DNA from: Pseudomonadota bacterium
Lineage (GTDB): Bacteria > Desulfobacterota > Binatia > UBA9968
Assembly: GCA_021324155.1 (NCBI GenBank)
Contig: JAJPJQ010000010.1
Span: 62,001-126,000 of the forward strand
Reading direction: 5' to 3'
DNA length: 64,000 nt
Part shown: piece after piece, positions 24,823 through 34,205 of the stretch
Layout: every line of letters starts with the position of its first letter
How positions within the stretch are numbered: position 1 is the first letter of the stretch
Program-made: the position numbers and the translations under genes
The notes under the pieces: generated by a model
The model's database searches: none
Told to the model about the DNA's origin: nothing
What the model saw: only the letters and a program-made list of their open reading frames with translations

Positions 24823-25761
24823 TCAAGACGCGTCGACGATCTCGGCAGGCAGCGCGAAGTGGATGTTTTCCTCGACGAAGCCGGTTTTCGTGATCGCCGC
24901 GCCGTGCCGCTGGAAAAAATTCACGGCTTCGTCCACCAGCCGCTCGGGCGCGGACGCGCCGGAGGTGACGCCGACGCGCTCGACGCCTTCGAGCCATTTG
25001 GGGTCGAGCTCGCGAATGTCGTTGATGAGGTAGGCCGGCACGCCTTGGGCGCGCGCGACCTTGCAAAGCTGGTTCGAGTTCTCGCTGTTGCGCGAGCCGA
25101 CCACGAGGACGAGATCGACCGCGCGCGCGAGCTCTTTGACCGCGTCCTGGCGGTTTTGCGTCGCGTAGCAGATGTCCTCTTTCGCTGGCGCGACGATTTT
25201 AGGGAAGCGGCGCTTCAGCGCGTCGATAATTTCCCTGGTATCGTCCACGCTGAGCGTCGTCTGCGTCAGCACGGCGACTTTGTCCGGGTCGGGAATCGCG
25301 ACCTTTTCCGCTTCGGCGACGCTATCGACGACCTTGATGAGCTCGGGCGCCTCGCCGCTTGTGCCGACGATCTCGTCGTGCGTCTCGTGTCCGACCAGCA
25401 CGATCCAGTAGCCTTTCTCGGCGAATTTTTTGACTTCGCGGTGGACCTTCTCGACCAGCGGGCAGGTCGCGTCGATGACGACTTGGAGGCCGCGCTCGCG
25501 CGCTTTGCGCCAGACTTCCGGCGCGACGCCGTGCGCGCTGAAGACCAGCCGCGCGCCGGCGGGCACCTCCTCGACCGAGTTGACGAAGACGACGCCGCGG
25601 CGCGTGAAGTCCTCGACTACGTGGCGGTTGTGAACGATCTCGTGAAAGACGTAGACCGGCGCGCCGTACTTTCTCAGCGCGCGCTCGACGGTCTCGATCG
25701 CCATCTCGACGCCGGCGCAGAAACCGCGCGGCTCGGCGACGACCACCTGTTTTACCGGCAT
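24823..25761 (-). CDS. ispH: 4-hydroxy-3-methylbut-2-enyl diphosphate reductase
   Basis: 312-aa iron-sulfur enzyme making IPP and DMAPP in the last step of the MEP isoprenoid pathway. The three cluster cysteines are in GFCAGV, DATCPLV and DICYATQNRQ, and the catalytic glutamate lies in TTLSVDDT-type context, with HEIVHN and SAHGV histidines. The frame extends to a TTG at 25785, but the ATG at 25761 (MPVKQVVVAEPRGFC) matches the family start. It is upstream of the VOC gene on the same strand, 44 bases apart. Confidence 0.96.
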   Translation of the reverse strand: MPVKQVVVAEPRGFCAGVEMAIETVERALRKYGAPVYVFHEIVHNRHVVEDFTRRGVVFVNSVEEVPAGARLVFSAHGVAPEVWRKARERGLQVVIDATCPLVEKVHREVKKFAEKGYWIVLVGHETHDEIVGTSGEAPELIKVVDSVAEAEKVAIPDPDKVAVLTQTTLSVDDTREIIDALKRRFPKIVAPAKEDICYATQNRQDAVKELARAVDLVLVVGSRNSENSNQLCKVARAQGVPAYLINDIRELDPKWLEGVERVGVTSGASAPERLVDEAVNFFQRHGAAITKTGFVEENIHFALPAEIVDAS

Positions 25762-25942
25762 ATTTGCAGTGTGGATGAAGCCCAATTTTCTGTCAAGGAC
25801 ACCGAGTTGCTTGGGTTAGTAGGGTTGCTGGGCGTCTGAGTTCCTTGCATACCTCGAATTAACCCAGTCAACCCAACAAACTCAAAAAATGCACGAAACC
25901 AGACCCTTAGACGGCGGAGCCGAAATTTGCTATATTATTCGC

Positions 25943-26797
25943 ATGGCGCTCAGGTCCATCGGAGCTGCGACGATCTCCTTCGGGCTGGTCTCGATCCCGG
26001 TCGAGCTCTATACCGCGACGTCGTCGCAGCGCGTGTCGTTCAATCTTCTCCACGCCAAGTGCGGCTCGCGCATCAAGCAGCAGAACTTCTGCCCGACGTG
26101 CAACCTGGTGGTCGAGCGCAGCGACCTCGTGCGCGGCTACCAGCACGCGAAGGGCGAATACGTGCAGATCACCGAGGACGAGCTCGCGGCGATGGAGGAG
26201 GAGTCGTCCAAGGTCATCGACATCGCCGAGTTCGTGCCGTTGCCGAAAGTCGACCCGATTTATTTCGAGAACACCTATTATCTCGGCCCGGACAAGGCCG
26301 GCGAGAAGCCCTACCGGCTGCTCGCCGACGCCATGGCGAAGACCGACCGCGTCGCGCTCGCGAAATATGTCATGCGCGGCAAGGAGAACCTGGTTCTCAT
26401 CCGTCCGGCGGGCGACGGCCTCATGCTGCATGTGATGCGCTACGCCGACGAGATCCGCGACTTCGGCGAGGTCGACAAGGGCAACAAGGCGGCGGTTAAA
26501 GAAGCCGAGCTCAAGCTCGCGATCCATCTCATCGACCAGTTGACGAACAAAGAGTTTCACCCCGAGCAGTATCACGATCAGTACCGCGAGCGGGTGATGG
26601 AGCTGGTGAACCAGAAGCTCGAGGGCAGGAAGGTCGTGCGGCCCCCGGCCGCGCCCGCGCGTGGACAGGTCATCGATCTCATGGAGGCTTTGAAGCAGAG
26701 TCTCAGCGCGGAGACGCCGGCCAAGAAAGCCGTGCGCGCGCGCCGCGCCGAGCCGGCGGCGACGCCGGCGAAAAAGGCCCGAGCCAGCCGTAAATGA
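25943..26797 (+). CDS. ku: Non-homologous end-joining protein Ku
   Basis: 284-aa bacterial Ku homodimer subunit that rings broken DNA ends and recruits LigD. The core (SIGAATISFGLVSIPVELYTA, then KCGSRIKQQNFCPTC, with an apparent Cys pair) ends near residue 240. The Lys/Ala-rich tail (AKKAVRARR, AKKARASRK) resembles DNA-binding C-terminal extensions. The ATG at 25943 is preferred over an upstream frame opening because it begins the conserved MALRSIG. TATATT lies just before it as a possible -10. No ligD is in the window. The stop overlaps the next start (ATGA). Confidence 0.95.
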   Translation: MALRSIGAATISFGLVSIPVELYTATSSQRVSFNLLHAKCGSRIKQQNFCPTCNLVVERSDLVRGYQHAKGEYVQITEDELAAMEEESSKVIDIAEFVPLPKVDPIYFENTYYLGPDKAGEKPYRLLADAMAKTDRVALAKYVMRGKENLVLIRPAGDGLMLHVMRYADEIRDFGEVDKGNKAAVKEAELKLAIHLIDQLTNKEFHPEQYHDQYRERVMELVNQKLEGRKVVRPPAAPARGQVIDLMEALKQSLSAETPAKKAVRARRAEPAATPAKKARASRK

Positions 26798-27618
26798 AGC
26801 AACACTTCACCACCCGCGAGGTGGCGAAGATATTATCCCTTCCGGAATGGCGCATTCGATCCTGCGTCCGCGCCGGTTTTCTCGCACCGGAGCGCGGCCC
26901 CGATCACCGCAACGTTTTTTCCTTTCACGATCTGCTGCTGCTAAGGACGACCAAGGGTCTTCTGAACGCGCGGGTGCCGCTCCAGCGCATTCGCCGGATT
27001 CTTCAGTCGCTCAAGAAGCAGCTGCCGGCAGATACGAATCTCTGGAACGTGAGCGTCTACGCCGACGGCAAGCGCGTGGTCGTGAAAAACGGCGACGCGC
27101 GCTGGCAGCCGGACTCCGGGCAGTTCCTGTTTAATTTCGCTGCGCGCGAGTTGGCGAAAAAGATGCATCTGCCGGTGAAAAAGAAAATGCCGCCGCCGCA
27201 GCGGAGCGCGGACGAGTGGTTCGATTTCGCAAGCGAGATCGAGCAAAGCGCGCCGAAAGACGCGATGCGCGGCTACGAAGAGGCGCTGAATTTAGATCCC
27301 GGCTTAGCCGAGGCCCACGTCAATCTCGGGCGGCTCTATCACGAAGAAGGGAAGTACGATCGGGCCGAAGGCCACTACCGCGCCGCGATCGAGAAAGACC
27401 CCGAATACGCGCTCGCGCATTTCAATCTCGGCGTGCTGCTCGAAGACGCCGAGCGCCCGAAAGAAGCGGCCGCCGCGTACCGCAAGGCGCTGGAGTTCGA
27501 TCCCGCCTTCGCCGACGCGCACTACAACCTCGCCCTTATCTACGAAGCCGAAGGCAATCGCGCCGAGGCGTTCAAGCACCTCTGGACCGCGAAGAAGATT
27601 TACCGGGGAAAAAGATAA
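26794..27618 (+). CDS. MerR-type HTH protein with TPR repeats
   Basis: 274-aa protein. Residues 1-70 are a MerR-like winged helix (FTTREVAKILSLPEWRIRSCVRAGF ... FSFHDLLLLR), residues about 50-125 include the dimer-type region, and from about 165 there are three TPR units (AHVNLGRLYHEEGKYDRAEGHY-type). It overlaps the ku stop as ATGA, so both are translated together. The pairing suggests a regulator or scaffold connected to Ku, but no direct function is known to me. Confidence 0.85.
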   Translation: MKQHFTTREVAKILSLPEWRIRSCVRAGFLAPERGPDHRNVFSFHDLLLLRTTKGLLNARVPLQRIRRILQSLKKQLPADTNLWNVSVYADGKRVVVKNGDARWQPDSGQFLFNFAARELAKKMHLPVKKKMPPPQRSADEWFDFASEIEQSAPKDAMRGYEEALNLDPGLAEAHVNLGRLYHEEGKYDRAEGHYRAAIEKDPEYALAHFNLGVLLEDAERPKEAAAAYRKALEFDPAFADAHYNLALIYEAEGNRAEAFKHLWTAKKIYRGKR

Positions 27619-27748
27619 TTCTTCGGAATTACCCGCATTTCTCCGCGATATAACGCTCGTCAAATTCAGCTTGACAACGTTGTTGAAGCGCAACACAATT
27701 GCGCGGAAATGGCTCTGATAGACCTTTGGCGCAACGACAAAACGCAGC

Positions 27749-28420
27749 TTGTTGACCATCCGCGGTTCGCGAAACGCATGGGAGATGCGGATTATCAGCA
27801 TTGAAGCATTGCTTCGAATGCTCAAGCTGAAGGAACAAGTCCAGGACCCTTCACTACTGAGGCGGATTCACGAAATTCTTGTTCCACATGAATTCACACG
27901 ACTTGATCCAATTGTAGAAATTGCCTTCGCAGCCGGCGAGGATGTTCAACAGGAACCTGAAGGCGCACCGGCGACTGATGAGGAGGAATCAGACGAAAAG
28001 AAGTTTACTCCTGTCGCTTTTCATGATGAATGCATCTCTCGCATTGAAAAACACCTTAATACTAGCCTTGTAAAGTTATCGCGCGCCTCGTTTACGACTG
28101 CGGATGAAAAAACGCGAATCTTATGCGCCGTTTCCCGATTTCATGCAAGGGCAAAGATGTACTGGTTTGCTTTTCATCCTCATCAAGACGAATTTCTGAC
28201 TACGGGAAAAAATTCTTTCGTCGCTTTCGGTCGCGGTGGCGCGAGACGCTTTTTCTAATTCCATTTCCGGAATTCAGGCGGTGGTTGACCTACTTTAACA
28301 AAACAGAGAAAACAGACAGGTCGTATTGGCACATTAAAATTCGTGAGACAAAAAAAAGAGTACTGGATCGTTGGTCGAGCGGGGACGAAAGATTTCAACA
28401 TCACGAAATACAAAATTTAA
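27749..28420 (+). pseudogene. Uncharacterised gene with two compensating frameshifts
   Basis: The frame from 27749 (TTG) or 27785 (ATG) stops at 28256-28258. Coding similarity in style continues one frame over (FLIPFPEFRRWLTYF), then returns to the first frame (EYWIVGRAGTKDFNITKYKI) up to the TAA at 28418-28420. The shifts fall at a T5 run (28250-28254) and an A8 run (28350-28357). Restored, it would be about 211-223 residues, acidic in the middle (DEEESDEKK), with no recognised family. Base composition is much less GC-rich than its surroundings, so transfer is likely. Sequencing error at homopolymers is an equal explanation. Confidence 0.6.
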
Positions 28421-28455
28421 CGCGATAAATTTAGTAGACATATGTAGAATATGAT

Positions 28456-28488
28456 GGGGCCAAGCGCACGCTGGCCCCTTCATTTTTT
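28456..28488 (+). terminator. Rho-independent terminator
   Basis: The stem GGGGCC-AGC / GCT-GGCCCC has one bulged A and loop GCAC, followed by TTCATTTTTT. It ends the transcript of the frame-disrupted gene and precedes the DUF3800 gene. Confidence 0.8.
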
Positions 28489-28514
28489 GCGCACCTTTCT
28501 CAACTGAGAATGTT

Positions 28515-29609
28515 ATGCCGAACGAAGACACACCTGAAGAACAACAATCCCAGAACGCGGCCTTAGAAATAGAACGTCAGGGACTCCTTGCGGCGTTGGC
28601 GGCGTCCAGACCGGACACTGTAACGCATAAGGTCGCATGGATTTTAAACAACTATCCTGAAGCAAGAAATTCGGACATTACACTCCAGCTAAGATATTGG
28701 GAAACCTTTTGCCCGGAATATCACCCCGGCGCGATTATTCCGCAAGATCTTTACAGACTGCCACGACTAACTTCGCTCGCGCGCGCACGGGCTCGCGTGC
28801 AAAATACACTCAAGCTATTTTTAGCCGATTCTGCGGTACGAAGACACCGCGGCACTTTATCGGAGGAAGAGCGAGACGGTGCAGTTGAAGCAAGACGCTC
28901 TTCGGCGCCACTATATGCTGTTTACGTTGATGAAAGTGGAAAGACTCAGCGCAATCTCCTTGTCGGAAGCTTGTGGATATTACAAGGGCCGGAAACTTTA
29001 CGTATCGCATCAAAGCTCATCGAATGGCGAGATGATACGGACTTTAAAAAAGAACTCCATTTTTCGGAACTCGACGGAAGATCACTGCCGTATTTCAAAC
29101 AGGCAATCGATATTGTCGTAGAAAATGCTTCGGCACTGAGTTTGAAGTACATCGCTATGCCCAGAGTTGGTATTTCTGACATCCAACAGGTCGTTCCGAA
29201 ACTCATTTATCATCTCGTGGTGCGAGGCGTTACACACGAGCACGAAAGTGGGCGAGCACCTTTGCCTAGAAATTTAATGCTTTGGAAAGACGCGGATGAG
29301 GTCGGTTACGACCGCATTGTCATAGCTGAGCTTACCGATCGCATTAATACAGCTGCCGCGGTGCAATTTAGCGGACAGCTATTCGTTGACGTTGTCGAGG
29401 CTGTGGACTCGAAAAGCAATGATTTGCTACAGATCGCAGATGTTTTCACCGCCTCGATTAATCGAATTATTAATCCACCTGACCCCGCTCCGCGGACTCC
29501 TGGCCCGAAAGACGAACTAGCCCATTACGTTATTGACCGAACACGACTTGCACTCGAAGCTGAAGCTGCCGAGGATTACGAGGATCTTGCTGTTAAAATA
29601 AACCTGTGA
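28515..29609 (+). CDS. DUF3800-domain protein
   Basis: 364-aa protein. The C-terminal two-thirds (from about 133) is a DUF3800 domain, predicted RNase H-like: YAVYVDESGK with Asp139, then LHFSEL and LLQIADVFTASINRI. The N-terminal 110 residues (VTHKVAWILNNYPEARNSDITL, then an Arg-rich stretch) look helical and are often seen ahead of DUF3800, possibly DNA-binding. The gene is less GC-rich than the chromosome around it and stands alone between terminator and csp. DUF3800 proteins are common in mobile and defence regions; no activity can be assigned. Confidence 0.8.
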   Translation: MPNEDTPEEQQSQNAALEIERQGLLAALAASRPDTVTHKVAWILNNYPEARNSDITLQLRYWETFCPEYHPGAIIPQDLYRLPRLTSLARARARVQNTLKLFLADSAVRRHRGTLSEEERDGAVEARRSSAPLYAVYVDESGKTQRNLLVGSLWILQGPETLRIASKLIEWRDDTDFKKELHFSELDGRSLPYFKQAIDIVVENASALSLKYIAMPRVGISDIQQVVPKLIYHLVVRGVTHEHESGRAPLPRNLMLWKDADEVGYDRIVIAELTDRINTAAAVQFSGQLFVDVVEAVDSKSNDLLQIADVFTASINRIINPPDPAPRTPGPKDELAHYVIDRTRLALEAEAAEDYEDLAVKINL

Positions 29610-29683
29610 AAACAGACCCGTCTTGCGCACCCATCCAAAACAGGCTAGTTAACCCTCATTCCGGACCTGCGAAGGAGGCGGAT

Positions 29684-29887
29684 ATGACGGGGACGGTCAA
29701 GAAGGTGATGCGGCAGAAGGGCTTCGGCTTCATTACGCCGGACGACGGCAGCGACGACGTGTTTTTTCACCGCGGCAGCATGGCGCCGCGCGTGCAGATC
29801 GAGGACATTAACGAGGGCGACTCGGTCCAGTTCCAGTCGCGCAAGGGCGACAAAGGCCCCGTGGCCTTCGATCTGAAGCTTCGCTAG
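29684..29887 (+). CDS. csp: Cold-shock domain protein
   Basis: 67-aa single OB-fold nucleic-acid chaperone. RNP1 appears as KGFGFI and RNP2 as VFFH. The ATG at 29684 has AAGGAGG 7 bases upstream; a longer frame from 29606 would add unrelated residues. C-terminal PVAFDLKLR is family-typical. It begins 74 bases after the DUF3800 stop. Confidence 0.93.
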   Translation: MTGTVKKVMRQKGFGFITPDDGSDDVFFHRGSMAPRVQIEDINEGDSVQFQSRKGDKGPVAFDLKLR

Positions 29888-30028
29888 CGCCGCCGCACGA
29901 AACAGGTCGCAGGCAAATAACCCTCTTTCCGAAACGAGCGCCGTTTGCCAAGCTAGTCCTGAGCCGGTCGTCGGCTACGAAACTTGACACTGGGACGGCA
30001 CGGCAATGCAGGTCTTTGCCATTATTCG

Positions 30029-32074
30029 ATGCACACCAACCGCCTGATCAAAGAAACCAGCCCGTATCTCCAACAGCACGCGCACAATCCCGTCGATTGG
30101 TACCCGTGGGGGGACGAGGCGCTCGCCAAAGCGAAGGCCGAGAATAAGCCGGTGCTCTTGAGCATCGGCTACTCCGCCTGCCACTGGTGCCACGTGATGG
30201 AGAAGGAGTCGTTCGAGAACGAGGCGATCGCGGCGCTCATGAACGAGAAGTTCGTCAGCATCAAGGTCGACCGCGAGGAGCGGCCCGACCTCGATGAGAT
30301 CTACATGAACGCGGTGCAGATGCTCACCGGCCGCGGCGGCTGGCCGATGACGGTGTTCTTGACGCCGGAAGGGAAGCCGTTTTTCGGCGGCACCTATTTT
30401 CCGCCGGAGGACCGCCACGGCATGCCGGGCTTTCCGAAAATTCTGAACGCGGTCGCCGAGGCGTATCACAACCGCAAAGCCGACGTCGATCAGAGCGTCG
30501 AGCAGATTCACGCGGCGATGAATCGCCTCGCGCGCGTCGGCGAGAGCGGGCGATCGTTCGATCCGAACATTATCGTCGAAAGCGCCGAGAAGCTCGCGCA
30601 GGCCTACGACCCCGAGCACGGCGGCTTTGGTCAGGCGCCGAAATTCCCCAACGCCGGCGTGTACGAGCTCTATCTGCGCGCGCACCGCCGCTCGAAGCAG
30701 CCGCGCTTCCTCGATATGATCGATCACACGCTGCGGTCGATGGCCGAAGGCGGCATTTATGACCATCTCGGCGGCGGCTTTCACCGCTATTCCGTCGACG
30801 AGAAGTGGCTCGTGCCGCACTTCGAGAAGATGCTCTACGACAACGCGCAGCTGCTCCGCATCTATGCCGACGCGCACACGATCAAGCCCGATCCGCTCTA
30901 CAAGAAAGTCGTCGAGGAGACCGGCTGCTATCTCGTGCGCGAGATGCTGAATCCGGAGGGCGGCTTTTATTCGACCCAGGACGCCGACAGCGAGGGGGAG
31001 GAGGGGAAGTTCTTCGTCTGGACCGAGGACGAGGTGAATAAGATTCTGGGCGAAGAGGCGGGCGCGATCTTCTCACGCATGTACGACGTCACGGAGTTCG
31101 GCAACTTTGAGGAAAAAAACATTCTCCATCCGGTCCTGACAACGCAGCAGGTCGCGGCGCTGTTCAAGAAAGATGTCGCCGACATCGAGCGCGTTCTCGA
31201 AGACGCGCGCAAAAAATTATTCGCCGAGCGCGAGAAGCGCGTAAAGCCGTTCCGCGACGAGAAGATCATCGCGTCGTGGAACGGCCTCGCATTATCGGGC
31301 CTCGCCGCCGCCGGTAAGATCTCCGATGAGCCGGCTTTCCTCGACGCCGCGCGCATGACCGTGGGCTTCGTGCTGCGCGAGATGAGCCGCGACGGCATGC
31401 TGCTGCACGTCTACAAGGACGGGCAGGCGAAGCTGCTCGGCTATCTCGACGACTACGCGAACATGGCCGCCGGCCTGCTCGATCTCTACGAGGCGACGCT
31501 CGAGCGCGTCTACCTCGAAGACGCGGGCCGCCTCGCCGCGACGATGGTGCGGGAGTTCTGGGACGAAGACACGGGCGGCTTTTTCTACACCGGCAAATCG
31601 CACGAGACGCTGATCAGCCGCACCAAGCCCGCGTTCGACGGCTCGGTGCCGTCGGGCAACGCGGTCGCGGCGCAGGTGCTGCTCAGGCTCTATTACTACG
31701 AGGGCAACGAAGATTATTTGACGAAGGCCGAAAAGGTGCTGCGCATCTACTACGACGCGATGGAGCAGCAGCCGTTCGGCTTCGCTCACATGCTCGCCGC
31801 GCTTGATTTTTATCTGGAGAAGCCGAAGGAGATCGTGCTGGTCGGCAGGGAAGAGGACGCCGCGATGCAGGATTTTCTAAACGCGGTCGACGCGCTCTAC
31901 CTGCCGAACAAGACGCTCGAGCTGCTCGCGCCCGACACTCCGGCCGACAAAATCCCGCCGCTGCTCGAAGGCAAAGGGCAGATCGGCGGCAAGGCGACCG
32001 CCTACGTGTGCCACAACTATACCTGCTCGCCGCCGGCGACGGACGCGGCGAAGCTGCAAGATTTACTGAAATAG
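30029..32074 (+). CDS. DUF255 thioredoxin-like/six-hairpin protein (YyaL/SPATA20 family)
   Basis: 681-aa cytoplasmic protein. The N-terminal thioredoxin-fold domain has CHWC at 51-54 ([14 protein letters not shown]), followed by [11 protein letters not shown]. The remaining 500 residues form an (alpha/alpha)6 barrel like N-acylglucosamine epimerases ([29 protein letters not shown]). Near the C-terminus is [11 protein letters not shown]. Full family length. The frame opens at 29984, but the ATG at 30029 gives the conserved start [24 protein letters not shown]. Biochemical role of the family is unsettled. Confidence 0.93.
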   Translation: MHTNRLIKETSPYLQQHAHNPVDWYPWGDEALAKAKAENKPVLLSIGYSACHWCHVMEKESFENEAIAALMNEKFVSIKVDREERPDLDEIYMNAVQMLTGRGGWPMTVFLTPEGKPFFGGTYFPPEDRHGMPGFPKILNAVAEAYHNRKADVDQSVEQIHAAMNRLARVGESGRSFDPNIIVESAEKLAQAYDPEHGGFGQAPKFPNAGVYELYLRAHRRSKQPRFLDMIDHTLRSMAEGGIYDHLGGGFHRYSVDEKWLVPHFEKMLYDNAQLLRIYADAHTIKPDPLYKKVVEETGCYLVREMLNPEGGFYSTQDADSEGEEGKFFVWTEDEVNKILGEEAGAIFSRMYDVTEFGNFEEKNILHPVLTTQQVAALFKKDVADIERVLEDARKKLFAEREKRVKPFRDEKIIASWNGLALSGLAAAGKISDEPAFLDAARMTVGFVLREMSRDGMLLHVYKDGQAKLLGYLDDYANMAAGLLDLYEATLERVYLEDAGRLAATMVREFWDEDTGGFFYTGKSHETLISRTKPAFDGSVPSGNAVAAQVLLRLYYYEGNEDYLTKAEKVLRIYYDAMEQQPFGFAHMLAALDFYLEKPKEIVLVGREEDAAMQDFLNAVDALYLPNKTLELLAPDTPADKIPPLLEGKGQIGGKATAYVCHNYTCSPPATDAAKLQDLLK

Positions 32075-32124
32075 CCCGAAGGCACTTTCGTCAACCTGCG
32101 GGTAGTTTTGTCGCGAACAAAATT

Positions 32125-32208
32125 TCAGCTCGGCTCGAAGAGCGCTTCGACAGAGCCTGGCCTGAGCCTGTCGAAGAGCTCCGATCCTGAAACCTGAAAC
32201 TTGAAACA
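32125..32208. repeat. Mixed repeats downstream of the DUF255 gene
   Basis: A palindrome with GCTTCGACAG and CTGTCGAAG arms (about 32144-32178) is followed by tandem CTGAAAC units (32187-32205) related to the CGAAAC family of the atp region. Confidence 0.6.
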
Positions 32209-32210
32209 CG

Positions 32211-34205
32211 TTAGCCCAGCAGCACGCCCACCGGCCATTTGATCTCGAGGGTATATTCGAAAACGCCCCAGATGAGCAGGAACGCCGCCGCCGAGAGCGG
32301 CACGGCGGTCTTCCAGTTTTCCCGGCCTTCGACCCACGCGTAAAGCAGCACGAGCAGGGGCAGCGTAACGACGATGCCGAGGAGCCACACGCTCAGCGCG
32401 CCGCCGCCGAACCATGCGAAAAAGCCGAGCGTGCGGCGCGCTTCGGTGCGGCGGTCGAGTTCGGTCGAGAAGACCTCGTCCATGTCCGCGGCGGCTTGAG
32501 CCTTTTCGCCTTCCTCCTGGCCGTCACGGTAGAGCTGCACGGCAGCAAGGACGAGACCGGGGAGGGCGACGAGATACACCGGCATCAACTTCGCGATCAT
32601 CGGCCATTCCTGACCGAACCACAGCGCGCCGACAAAGAGTGCGAAAAAAAACAGCGTCAGAAAAAATTGCGGCTTGAGGCGGAAGCCGCCGGCCTTCGCC
32701 GGCGGCGCATCAGTTTTTTTATCGCTGCGCGCGCGCCGGCTCCAAAGGGTCTGCGCGAGCGTACCGACGGCGAGGACCGCGAGCACGATCACGGCAGGGC
32801 GGTAGAGCCATGTGTAGCCATAGCTCGCGACCGACCGGTAGAGATAGCGCTCCATCAGATCGCCGAGCACGAGGCCCAAAATCAGCGGCGGGCGCGGATA
32901 GCCGAGCCGCTTCATCGCGTAGCCGAGCAGGCCGAAGCCCACCAGCACCACGAGATCGAGCGGATCGCGCGTCGCGCTGAGCGCGCCCATCAGAAGAAAA
33001 ACGAAGATCACCGGCACCATGACCGAGTAGCGCACCTGCGCGAGCTTGGCGAGATGGTTGGCGAGAATGAAGCCGACCAACGTGCCGAGAATGCCGGCGA
33101 TCCCCTGGATCCAGACGATGCTGAAAATCACGTCGGCATTTTTCCGCACCATCTCCGGGCCGGGCAGAAAGCCGAGCGAGAGCAGGGCAACGATGAAGAG
33201 CGCCGTCGTCGTACCCTGCGGAAATCCTAAAAGGAGCGTCGTGATCAGGTCGCCGCCGTCCTTCGCGTCGTTGGCCGACTCGGGCGCGATCACCCCGCGC
33301 ACGTCGCCCTTGCCGAAGCTTTGGTTCGCGCCCTTGCAGCTCTGCGCCGCGTGCCCGTAGGCGAGCCAGTCGACCGTTTGCGCGCCGATGCCGGGCACGA
33401 TGCCGACCCAGATGCCGACGAAGCTGCAGCGCACGACGAGCCACCATTCGCGCAGCGTGTCCTTAACGCCTTCGAAGAGGCTGCCTTTGAGCGGCGCCGG
33501 CTGCTGCTCGACGCCGAGGCGCGAGAGCGCAAGGTCGAGCGCAGAAGGAACGCCGAAGAGCGCGAGCGCGACGATGCTGAGCGGAAAGCCGTCGAGCAGA
33601 TAAACCTGGTCGAAGACGAAGCGCATCGTTCCGCTCTGCGCCTGCTGTCCGACCGTGGCGATGAGCAGCCCAACGGCGGCGGCGACGAGTCCTTTGATCG
33701 GCCGCCGGCCCGCGAGCACCGAGACCATGCTCAGCCCCCAGAGCACGACGACGAACAGTTCGGGCGAGCCCATGAGATAGATCAGCGGCTTCGCCACGGG
33801 AATCGCGAGCGCGAGCGTGAAGGTGCCGATGAGGCAGCCGAGACCGCCGGCCATGAAGGAGGCGCCGAGCGCGCGGCGCGCCTCGCCGCGTCGGCCCATC
33901 GGATAGCCGTCGAGCACCGTCGCCTGCGAACCCGAGCCGCCGGGAATGCCGAAGAGCACCGGCAGGTAGGCGGCGCAGATCGCGCTCACCGAGCTCGCGC
34001 CGATCAGCAGTGCGATCGCGCGGATCGGCGGCCAGCGCACGACGACCGGCACCATCATGCCGTACACGAGCGGCATGCCGATGCCCTGCGGCGCGACGGC
34101 CGTGAACGTGCCGATCGCCACGCCAGCGGTTAGCGCGAGGACGACGAACGGATCGAAGAGATTGTTGAATCCCTGGAGCGCGGCGGTGAAAAGCGATGCT
34201 TCCAT
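32211..34205 (-). CDS. TctA-TctB fusion membrane protein (TTT transporter)
   Basis: 664-aa membrane protein. Residues 1-about 500 are TctA: an N-terminal half with PGGSGSQATVLDGYPMGRRGEA and a central VIAPESANDAKDGGDL motif, two signatures from the duplicated fold. After a short charged linker (SRRARSDKKTDAPPAK) residues about 515-664 contain four helices like TctB, so both membrane subunits are one chain. It starts directly after the stop of the receptor at 34206 and forms an operon with two TctC-like receptors. Confidence 0.88.
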   Translation of the reverse strand: MEASLFTAALQGFNNLFDPFVVLALTAGVAIGTFTAVAPQGIGMPLVYGMMVPVVVRWPPIRAIALLIGASSVSAICAAYLPVLFGIPGGSGSQATVLDGYPMGRRGEARRALGASFMAGGLGCLIGTFTLALAIPVAKPLIYLMGSPELFVVVLWGLSMVSVLAGRRPIKGLVAAAVGLLIATVGQQAQSGTMRFVFDQVYLLDGFPLSIVALALFGVPSALDLALSRLGVEQQPAPLKGSLFEGVKDTLREWWLVVRCSFVGIWVGIVPGIGAQTVDWLAYGHAAQSCKGANQSFGKGDVRGVIAPESANDAKDGGDLITTLLLGFPQGTTTALFIVALLSLGFLPGPEMVRKNADVIFSIVWIQGIAGILGTLVGFILANHLAKLAQVRYSVMVPVIFVFLLMGALSATRDPLDLVVLVGFGLLGYAMKRLGYPRPPLILGLVLGDLMERYLYRSVASYGYTWLYRPAVIVLAVLAVGTLAQTLWSRRARSDKKTDAPPAKAGGFRLKPQFFLTLFFFALFVGALWFGQEWPMIAKLMPVYLVALPGLVLAAVQLYRDGQEEGEKAQAAADMDEVFSTELDRRTEARRTLGFFAWFGGGALSVWLLGIVVTLPLLVLLYAWVEGRENWKTAVPLSAAAFLLIWGVFEYTLEIKWPVGVLLG

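Noticed and set aside
28256-28258. TAA in the low-GC gene considered as a recoded stop
   Set aside because: The sensible continuation is one frame over, fitting a homopolymer indel.
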